Source: an uncultured Rhodanobacter sp. (GTDB lineage: Bacteria; Pseudomonadota; Gammaproteobacteria; Xanthomonadales; Rhodanobacteraceae). Taken from it: 12,883 bases of DNA. Shown here piece after piece: positions 7,814-12,883 of this stretch. Each line of letters begins with the position of its first letter. The stretch's first letter is position 1. The DNA lies in contig CALCWL010000379.1 of assembly GCA_937906285.1 (NCBI GenBank), forward strand, positions 1 through 12,883. The letters run 5' to 3'. The notes under the pieces are model-generated. The model saw nothing but the letters and a program-made list of their open reading frames with translations. It was not told the origin of the DNA and searched no databases. Both the position numbers and the translations under genes were made by a program.

Positions 7814-10165
7814 ATGATCCGATCGTCCGCCCTGCTCGCCGGCATCTTCGCCACGATGCTCGCGCTCGCCCCAGCCGTCCCGGCCATGGCCAAGGCACCC
7901 ACCACCTCCTCGACAACGAGTGAGCGCATCGACATCCCCACCGACACCGGCAGTGTGCGCATCACCCTGCCCGCCGCCAACGTCGTGCACCTGAGCGCGC
8001 TCGTCGACGGCAAGTCGCCGGCACGTTCGATGGTGATCGACCCCGCGCTCGCATCCGCGCCGACCGGCGCCGGCGAAGCGACCACGGCGCTCACGCTCGA
8101 CTCGCCGCAGGTGCGCGTGCGCTACGACCGCGCCGCGCACAGCCTGTCCATCGCCGACGCGCAGGGCCACGTGCTGCTGCACATCGCCGACGTCAGCGCG
8201 CTGGCGCACGGCAAGCTCAGCCTCGGCCACGCGGCCGGCGATCCGATGTATGGCGTCAGCGGCTACGACGCCTTCACCAGCGATGTCGGCGCCGGCATGC
8301 TGCGCCAGGGCAAGCTGGAGGCCAAGGCCGGCGAGCAGGGCTGGGCCGGCGCGCCGCTGGCGTGGAGCACCGCCGGCTACGCCGTGCTGGCCGACATCGA
8401 CGGCGGCCGTTTCACGCTGGCGCCCGCCAGCATCGACATCGCCGCACCCGAGGCGGCGCCGCTGGATGTCTACGTGATCGTCGGCGCGCCCAAGGCGATC
8501 TTCGCCGCGGTCGCCGACTTGAGCGGCCACACGCCGCTGTTCCCGAAATGGGCGATGGGCTTCACCAACAGCCAGTGGGGCATCGACCAGAAGGAACTCC
8601 TGCAGATCGTCGACACCTACCGCGCCAGGCACATCCCGATCGACAACTTCACCCTCGATTTCGACTGGAAGGCCTGGGGCGAGGACAACTACGGCGAGTT
8701 CCGCTGGAACCCCGCCAAGTTCCCCGACGGCCCCGGCGGCGCGCTGGCGAAACAGCTGCACGCGCGCGGCATCCAGCTCACCGGCATCATGAAGCCGCGC
8801 CTCCATGTCGACACGGTGGAGGGACGTTACGCGACGGAGCACGATTTCTGGGTACCGGGCGAGAAAGTCAGCGACGACTACTTCTCGCACAAACCGGTGA
8901 AGAACATCGACTTCGACATCCCCGCCGCGCGCACCTGGTTCGCCGAGCTGGCGATGAAGTACGGCTTCGACCAGGGCATCGTCGGCTGGTGGAACGACGA
9001 GGCCGACACCACCGGCAGCGACACCGAGTTCATGAACATGCAGCGTGCCTTGTATGAGGCACAGCGCGCGCAGAGCAAGCTGCGCGTGTGGTCGGTCAAC
9101 CGCAACTTCTGGCTTGGCTCGCAGCGCTACGCCTACGGCCTCTGGTCGGGCGACATCGACACCGGCTTCGCCAGCATGGCCGGCCAGCGCGCGCGCATGC
9201 TCAGTGCGATCAACGTCGGCGCCATGCAATGGGGCATGGACGGCGGCGGCTTCAAGGGCCACCCGTCGAACGAGAACTACGCACGCTGGATCCAGTTCGG
9301 CGCGTTCACGCCGATCTTCCGCGTGCACGGCGCGTTCGACGAAAAACGCCAGCCCTGGGTCTACGGCCCCGTCGCCGAGAAAGCCGCCACCGCGGCGATC
9401 CGCCTGCGCTACGCGCTGATCCCCTACATCTACAGCTACGAGTACGCCCGCCACGTCGACGGCGTCGGCCTGGTGCGTCCGCTGCTGTTCGACTGGCCGC
9501 ACGATCCGAAGGTCGCCAACGACGTCGACAGCTGGCTGTTCGGCGATTACCTGCTGGTCTCGCCGGTAGTGCAGCAAGGCCAGACCGAAAAACACATCTA
9601 CCTGCCCGCCGGCACCTGGCTCGACTGGTTCACCGGCAAGTCCTACGCCGGCGGCCAGACCATTACCCTGGCAGTGGACGCCACCCGCTGGAGCGACATC
9701 CCGCTGTTCGTGCGTGAAGGCGCCATCGTCCCGACCCAGGCGGTGCAGGACTACGTCGGCCAGAAACCCGTCACCGAAATCTCGCTCGACGCCTTCCCCA
9801 CCGACCAGCGCACCAGCTTCGACTACTACGACGACGACGGCAGCACCTACGCCTACGAACACGGCGCGTACTTCCGCCAGTCGCTGTCCCTGCAGCAACA
9901 CGGCGACACCGTGATCTTCACGACCGCCCTACCCGAGGGCAGTTTCCGGCCGGCGCTGCGCAGCTACCTGTTGAAGATCCACGGCTACGCCGCGCAGAAC
10001 GTCAGCCTGGACGGCAAGCCACTGGCCACGCAAGCCGACACGGCCGGTCTGCAAGGCGCCACCACTCCCGGCTGGGCCAGCGGCCACGACCGCTTCGGCG
10101 CCGTCACATGGGTGCGCCTGCCCGCCGGCAAGAGCGTGACGATCACGCTGCACGAGGGGCGGTAA
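7814..10165 (+). CDS. Exported GH31 alpha-glucosidase-family hydrolase
   Basis: GH31 retaining exo-hydrolase, most likely an alpha-glucosidase removing glucose from the non-reducing end of maltodextrins in the periplasm. The 783-residue protein has a signal peptide (MIRSSALLAGIFATMLALAP, cleavage after AMA near 26) and an N-terminal beta-sandwich to about 240. The catalytic barrel shows D282-F-D284-W, probable nucleophile D395 in GWWNDEAD, acid/base D447 in LWSGDID, and FRVHG with R503 and H505 in the subsite -1 region. The C-terminal DUF5110-like domain includes YYDDDGSTYAYEHG (671-684). The nucleophile motif is W-N-D-E rather than the usual W-x-D-M-N-E, so it belongs to a divergent subgroup. 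GGAG (7803-7806) lies 7 bp before the ATG. It follows the GH13 gene after a REP element. GH31 also contains alpha-xylosidases, alpha-galactosidases and sulfoquinovosidases, so substrate assignment rests on context. Confidence 0.92.
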   Translation: MIRSSALLAGIFATMLALAPAVPAMAKAPTTSSTTSERIDIPTDTGSVRITLPAANVVHLSALVDGKSPARSMVIDPALASAPTGAGEATTALTLDSPQVRVRYDRAAHSLSIADAQGHVLLHIADVSALAHGKLSLGHAAGDPMYGVSGYDAFTSDVGAGMLRQGKLEAKAGEQGWAGAPLAWSTAGYAVLADIDGGRFTLAPASIDIAAPEAAPLDVYVIVGAPKAIFAAVADLSGHTPLFPKWAMGFTNSQWGIDQKELLQIVDTYRARHIPIDNFTLDFDWKAWGEDNYGEFRWNPAKFPDGPGGALAKQLHARGIQLTGIMKPRLHVDTVEGRYATEHDFWVPGEKVSDDYFSHKPVKNIDFDIPAARTWFAELAMKYGFDQGIVGWWNDEADTTGSDTEFMNMQRALYEAQRAQSKLRVWSVNRNFWLGSQRYAYGLWSGDIDTGFASMAGQRARMLSAINVGAMQWGMDGGGFKGHPSNENYARWIQFGAFTPIFRVHGAFDEKRQPWVYGPVAEKAATAAIRLRYALIPYIYSYEYARHVDGVGLVRPLLFDWPHDPKVANDVDSWLFGDYLLVSPVVQQGQTEKHIYLPAGTWLDWFTGKSYAGGQTITLAVDATRWSDIPLFVREGAIVPTQAVQDYVGQKPVTEISLDAFPTDQRTSFDYYDDDGSTYAYEHGAYFRQSLSLQQHGDTVIFTTALPEGSFRPALRSYLLKIHGYAAQNVSLDGKPLATQADTAGLQGATTPGWASGHDRFGAVTWVRLPAGKSVTITLHEGR

Positions 10166-10586
10166 ACGCGCGGCGCCCGCACGCGGCGAGCTCCACACGC
10201 CAACTCCGCGAAGCACCTGCCCCAGCGGTCGAGGGATCGGCCAACCGGGTTCCCCGCAAAGCGAGCAGTCGAGCTTTCGCCTCTGCAGGAGTGGCGTCAC
10301 CACGCCGGAAGTCCCGGCCGCCCCGCAGCGGCCGCGATCCAATGCACGGAAACGGAGCGCACACCGCTTGCGCCGGAACAGTCACAGCGTTTACGCCGTT
10401 ACACCCTCATATGTGCACCGGTAATTCATACCGCCCGAAAAGTTGCTGATAACAACGAAAAGGGCCCGCACCAAGTTCCGCCCACCATCCGCAAGCCCAT
10501 GATCCGGCGCAAGAATGCCTCGCTTGTGCGAGCACCCGCACCGCCGCATACTCGGCGCAACACCTCACTTTCGGGGGCTACTGAGC
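10166..10586. other. Non-coding junction between sugar locus and cassette array
   Basis: No supportable gene is present. The left part is GC-rich with small hairpins, for example GGCGT/ACGCC around a CACC loop near 10290-10305. A clearly AT-richer patch lies near 10380-10460, before the cassettes. I looked for an integron integrase or its remnant on the minus strand, where intI normally lies, and saw no tyrosine-recombinase sequence. No intrinsic terminator follows the GH31 gene. Confidence 0.6.
10425..10453 (+). promoter_or_regulatory. Possible weak promoter ahead of the cassettes
   Basis: TTCATA (10425-10430), 17 bp, GATAAC (10448-10453): each hexamer matches the sigma-70 consensus at four of six positions. 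It points into the first cassette and could play the part of an integron cassette promoter, about 160 bp before the first start codon. Support is only by motif and position. Confidence 0.25.
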
Positions 10587-10587
10587 G

Positions 10588-11318
10588 TTAGGCTTTACAG
10601 GGGGTTCTGAATGTTCTGCGTTAAATGCGGGAATGAAGCAGTTGCGGAGGCGGCATTTTGTGGGCATTGCGGCACTCAAATGTCTGTTCTCGCAAGCGCA
10701 CCGCCAGTTGGCGCAGCCACTGCGTCCTCAACGCCTCCACCCGTTTCGGTCATGGCCCCACCTGCGAATCAGGTTCGCCCTTGGGTGCGCTACTGGGCAC
10801 GCATGTTCGATATCTACGTGGCTGCGATCGTCGTCGGCATCACGGTGGGCGTAGCCGCTCCTCACGCACTCGACCAACCAGGCAGCGACCAACTGTTTGG
10901 TGTTGCCGTCATCTTTTTTTGGGTCTTCATCGAGTCACTTCTTCTATCCACAATGGGCACCACGCCTGGAAAGTGGCTCTTTAAGACACGTCTTGTCGCC
11001 CCGTCAGGCGGAAAGCCGAGTTATTCCGCAGCAATCTCCAGAAGCTTCAAGGTATGGTGGCGTGGCCTTGGCATTGGATTCCCAATTGCAAGTCTTATCA
11101 CGCTCATAGTGGCGCACGGAAACCTTACGAAAACTGGCATCACCACGTGGGACAGAGATGATGGCTTCACCGTTGTTCATGATCGCATCGGGCCGGTACG
11201 TATAATTTTTGCCGTCATAGCGTTTTTGTTGTTTTTCATTCTCGTTGTTATCGGCACTGTAGGCGCCGCCTAACCACTCATTCGAGGCGGACGGCTACGC
11301 CGCCGCTCAATTCCAGCG
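10588..11318 (+). mobile_element. Integron gene cassette 1 (RDD-protein cassette)
   Basis: The left boundary is the core GCGTTAGGC (10585-10593) and the right is the matching GCGTTAGGC (11316-11324) of an attC site. Integrases cut between G and TT of GTTRRRY, giving a 731-bp unit. It holds one plus-strand gene starting 18 bp after the core and stopping inside the attC R'' box, the standard compact cassette layout. The left core has no palindromic partner upstream, so it is an attI or a secondary insertion site, not an attC. Confidence 0.85.
10611..11273 (+). CDS. Zinc-ribbon plus RDD-domain membrane protein (cassette 1)
   Basis: Small membrane protein of 220 residues, function unknown. The N-terminus is a zinc ribbon with C3-x2-C6 and C17-x2-C20, followed by a proline/alanine-rich linker (28-55). 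An RDD domain follows: R64-x2-D67 at the start of TM1 (67-87), TM2 (95-115), the family motif GTTPGKWLF (116-124), a hydrophobic stretch at 152-168 and a C-terminal TM (198-217). RDD proteins are poorly characterised inner-membrane proteins, and some are linked to ion transport or stress. GGGGG (10600-10604) lies 6 bp before the ATG. The TAA stop is part of the attC R'' box. Base composition is much lower in GC than the sugar locus, consistent with acquisition as a cassette. There is no evidence for a link with the sugar genes. Confidence 0.88.
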   Translation: MFCVKCGNEAVAEAAFCGHCGTQMSVLASAPPVGAATASSTPPPVSVMAPPANQVRPWVRYWARMFDIYVAAIVVGITVGVAAPHALDQPGSDQLFGVAVIFFWVFIESLLLSTMGTTPGKWLFKTRLVAPSGGKPSYSAAISRSFKVWWRGLGIGFPIASLITLIVAHGNLTKTGITTWDRDDGFTVVHDRIGPVRIIFAVIAFLLFFILVVIGTVGAA

Positions 11319-11324
11319 TTAGGC
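11268..11324 (+). other. attC: attC recombination site 1
   Basis: R'' GCCTAAC (11268-11274) is exactly complementary to R' GTTAGGC (11318-11324). Between them, 11284-11308 folds into a near-perfect stem (GAG/CTC, CGG/CCG, CGGC/GCCG) with two unpaired bases on the same arm, G11287 and A11291, and a 3-nt TAC loop. Extrahelical bases on one arm are a defining attC trait that lets the integrase choose a strand. The 57-bp length is in the short attC class. Confidence 0.93.
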
Positions 11325-11687
11325 CTCATCGGAACAATCATGCTCGATCCCGAAAAAGTGCTCGCTGGCGCGCGCTCCGCGGTCAATTTCAATCCTCGCG
11401 ACTTGGCCAGGGAATTGGCGGCTTACGGGGAGGAAAATGCAGCGGACAAGCTCCTGCAGCTAGACCAGCAAGCCATAGCTGCAATTGGTGTTCTTGCTTC
11501 CAGACACTATTCTGCGCCAGACAGGCCAATACTCGACAAGGCAATTTGCTTAGGTATCGTAGAATTCCTCGAGGAGCATACGCGGCCTCTCAAGCGCAAG
11601 CGCCGGCTGTACCCAAAAGCGGGTGGCGCTGGTGAGGCCTAGCATCCCGTTCGAGCCGGACGGCTTCGCCGCCGCTCAACTCCAGCG
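11319..11687 (+). mobile_element. Integron gene cassette 2 (unknown 100-residue protein)
   Basis: A 369-bp unit between the cut points of attC 1 and attC 2. It carries a single plus-strand gene starting 21 bp after the left boundary and ending in the R'' box of its own attC. It is in the same orientation as cassette 1, as expected of an ordered array. Confidence 0.82.
11340..11642 (+). CDS. Unknown 100-residue protein (cassette 2)
   Basis: I do not recognise the family. The protein begins MLDPEKVLAGARSAVNF, looks mainly helical and acidic-to-neutral (LARELAAYGEENAADKLLQL; ILDKAICLGIVEFLEEHT), and ends in a basic tail (RPLKRKRRLYPKAGG). There is no signal peptide or membrane segment, so it is probably a cytosolic protein. 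The ribosome site is weak (a GGA about 7 bp before the ATG), common in cassettes that rely on upstream transcription. The TAG stop lies in the attC R'' box. Many cassette proteins of this size are unannotated; roles in phage defence or toxin-antitoxin function are possible but unsupported here. Confidence 0.78.
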   Translation: MLDPEKVLAGARSAVNFNPRDLARELAAYGEENAADKLLQLDQQAIAAIGVLASRHYSAPDRPILDKAICLGIVEFLEEHTRPLKRKRRLYPKAGGAGEA

Positions 11688-11694
11688 TTGAGGC
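11637..11694 (+). other. attC: attC recombination site 2, with irregular R' box
   Basis: R'' GCCTAGC (11637-11643) is followed by the stem 11653-11677 (GAG/CTC, CGG/CCG, CGGC/GCCG, loop TTC) with extrahelical C11656 and A11660. The stem is nearly identical to attC 1, as is the flank CTCCAGCGTT. The right box reads GTTGAGGC instead of GTTAGGC: after the conserved GTT there is an extra or substituted base, exactly where the insertion sequence begins. The site is probably damaged for recombination, although the G/TT cut point at 11687-11688 is intact. Confidence 0.87.
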
Positions 11695-12883
11695 TGTAGA
11701 AAAACCCCTTTCCACGGACGGATAGACGGCCAACACGATGACCGTGGCATCTCGTCACTCAACGGCGTGGTTTCCCGGGGTCTCGCGTTGCGGGTTGCCC
11801 GGCTTGATTTGACGCCATGGGCACGCGTTTCAGGCGGCCGTGGGCACGCCTTGTACCGCTCAGGCTGCCTTGCGGTAGTTCGCCCACTTCTCGATGTTGT
11901 GGACCAGCGCAAACAACTTCCATTGGCCGTCCACCTTCGCCTGGCCGCGCAGGGTGAAGCGGTTGAGCCGCTTGTTGGCGCGCACGTTGCCGAAGACGGG
12001 TTCGACGGTGGCGAAGCGTCGCCCGTACTCTTCGCGTCCCCACGCGCTGTCGATGCGCTCGCGCATGCGCTGGCTGTGGGTGGGTTCGGCCTTGCGGGTG
12101 AGCACGGCAACTTGCCGCGAGCGCGTGGTCTGGGGTTTGCGCAAGCACTTCGTGCGCAGCGGGCAGCCTTGGCAGGCAGCCTCCGGTGCGCGGAACTTGA
12201 TCGCGGCGTAGCCGCCGATGGTGCAGTCCTTGCCGTTGCGATGCAGGCGCTTTCCGGCCGGACAGGTCGCATGGGACTGGTCCGGCGCGATGATGAAATC
12301 CGCGCTGCCGAAGAGACGTGGCTTGGTCGGTTGGCGGGTCTTGTCGTGCAGCGGATCGGGCTTGGCCAGGTGCTTATCCTGCTCGGCGAAACGTTCGTCG
12401 CGCCGGCGCATGGCGTTGTCGGCGATCAGAGCGTCGATGCCCCTCTCGGCCAGCGCTTCCAGGTTGGCTTCGCTGTGATAGCCGGCATCGGCGGTGATCA
12501 GCGTGGCTGTCGTGCGCTGGCCGGCGCAGGCGTCGAGGACGGGTAGCAACAGCTCCTGTTCCGCGCTGGTGCCGTGGGCGGATGCCTCGACGATCACCTG
12601 ATGCTTGTCATCGACCACGGCGACGCCGCAGTAGCCCTGGATCACGCCCTTGTCCGTGGCCAGCTTGGCCGATTCGTTGTCGGTGCGGTTGGACTTGCGA
12701 ACCTTGCCGCGCGAACCGGGCCGGTCTTCCGGATGATCGGCCAGCCACTGGCGGATCTTGGTTGCCTCGCGGGTCAGTCGCTCGAGGCGAGCAGCGGCCT
12801 TGGCATCTCGTACGTCTTCGGCTGCGCCGGCGTCGTTGGCCTGGTGGCGTTCCAGCATGGTGGTCGCCGCACGCTCCATCTTC
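11692..12883 (-). mobile_element. IS1182-like insertion sequence, partial (continues beyond right edge)
   Basis: The element holds the minus-strand DDE transposase and a left terminus that probably starts GGCTGTAGAAAAACCCC (11692-11708), resembling IS1182-family termini of the GGCTGTTGAAAAA type. The boundary is uncertain by a few bases because the other end is outside the window. About 165 bp of non-coding IS sequence lie between the terminus and the transposase stop, including a short inverted repeat CCACGG/CCGTGG (11712-11717, 11742-11747). Confidence 0.75.
11860..12883 (-). CDS. DDE transposase, IS1182-like, partial (N-terminus beyond right edge)
   Basis: Transposase with an RNase H-like DDE domain; 341 codons are visible, while family members are commonly 450-500 residues, so the N-terminal DUF772-type region is missing. 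Candidate catalytic residues are D in TDNESAK (codon 12679-12681), D in ITADAGYHSE (12487-12489) and E in VEPVFGNVRAN (12001-12003). A cysteine cluster sits in the insertion domain (CPAGK then CQGCPLRTKC), as in the DDE_Tnp_1_6 type. The C-terminal FTLRGQAKVDGQWKLFALVHN is the usual ending of this group. No frameshift or internal stop is seen, so the element may be active. It is convergent with the cassettes. Confidence 0.88.
   Translation of the reverse strand, partial: KMERAATTMLERHQANDAGAAEDVRDAKAAARLERLTREATKIRQWLADHPEDRPGSRGKVRKSNRTDNESAKLATDKGVIQGYCGVAVVDDKHQVIVEASAHGTSAEQELLLPVLDACAGQRTTATLITADAGYHSEANLEALAERGIDALIADNAMRRRDERFAEQDKHLAKPDPLHDKTRQPTKPRLFGSADFIIAPDQSHATCPAGKRLHRNGKDCTIGGYAAIKFRAPEAACQGCPLRTKCLRKPQTTRSRQVAVLTRKAEPTHSQRMRERIDSAWGREEYGRRFATVEPVFGNVRANKRLNRFTLRGQAKVDGQWKLFALVHNIEKWANYRKAA

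Noticed and set aside
7529..9901. A 790-codon open frame antisense to the GH31 gene, and similar antisense frames at 4289-6040 and 6037-6780
   Set aside because: Shadow frames of well-supported sense genes with catalytic motifs; no ribosome sites or recognisable domains.
10143..10385. Minus-strand 80-codon frame containing RRGDATPAEAKARLLAL
   Set aside because: It overlaps the GH31 3' end, has no ribosome site, and may only be translation of GC-rich non-coding or repeat DNA; not supportable as a gene.
11201..11206. Perfect TATAAT inside cassette 1, pointing to cassette 2
   Set aside because: No -35 at acceptable spacing (TTCATG is 19 bp upstream), and it lies inside codons of the C-terminal membrane segment.
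11261..11330. attC 1 hairpin read as an intrinsic terminator
   Set aside because: No T-run follows the stem, while the R''/R' boxes, extrahelical bases and near-identical second copy fit an attC site.
11767..12546. A plus-strand 259-codon frame antisense to the transposase
   Set aside because: Shadow of the DDE transposase, whose D, D and E motifs are on the minus strand.
1..12883. CRISPR arrays, tRNA or rRNA genes
   Set aside because: No regularly spaced direct repeats, and no tRNA or rRNA-like sequence was seen on either strand.

Overview
The window is high-GC (about 70% in a sampled line of the receptor gene, 3421-3480) and looks like chromosome of a gammaproteobacterium of the Xanthomonadales/Lysobacterales, possibly a Rhodanobacter/Dyella-like or Xanthomonas-like genus. 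The basis is a Xanth-Caul type TonB-dependent receptor in an alpha-glucan utilisation locus, REP-type extragenic palindromes, and integron attC sites of the short, homogeneous kind seen in resident chromosomal integrons. The genus is inference.

Region A (1-10165) is an alpha-glucoside/maltodextrin utilisation locus. A cytosolic GH13 alpha-glucosidase (minus strand, cut by the left edge) is divergent from a plus-strand run: TonB-dependent receptor (GTG start), a strong intrinsic terminator, a flavin-dependent tryptophan-halogenase-family protein, an exported GH13 alpha-amylase-type enzyme, a REP-type inverted repeat, and an exported GH31 alpha-glucosidase. The inferred pathway is receptor import of oligosaccharides into the periplasm, hydrolysis there by the GH13 and GH31 enzymes, and final hydrolysis in the cytoplasm. 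The inner-membrane transporter and the regulator are not in the window. The divergent intergenic region holds two mirror-image copies of a near-palindrome (TGNATACGTATNCA) and a separate perfect 18-bp palindrome, both with a central CG as in LacI-family operators.

Region B (10166-11694) is a small integron cassette array. After about 420 bp without a gene there are two cassettes: a zinc-ribbon plus RDD-domain membrane protein, and a 100-residue protein of unknown function. Each is followed by an attC site with the full R''-stem-R' architecture, and each reading frame stops inside its own R'' box. No integrase gene is visible, so within the window this is a cassette array lacking an integrase, or cassettes at a secondary site. 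Base composition drops here (48% GC in the sampled line 11041-11100).

Region C (about 11692-12883) is the end of an insertion sequence with an IS1182-like DDE transposase on the minus strand, running off the right edge. Its terminus abuts and appears to disrupt the R' box of the second attC.

The observations most worth following are the integrase-less array with an IS at the attC recombination point, the paired operators in the divergent promoter region, and the halogenase-family gene embedded in a sugar operon behind a terminator.
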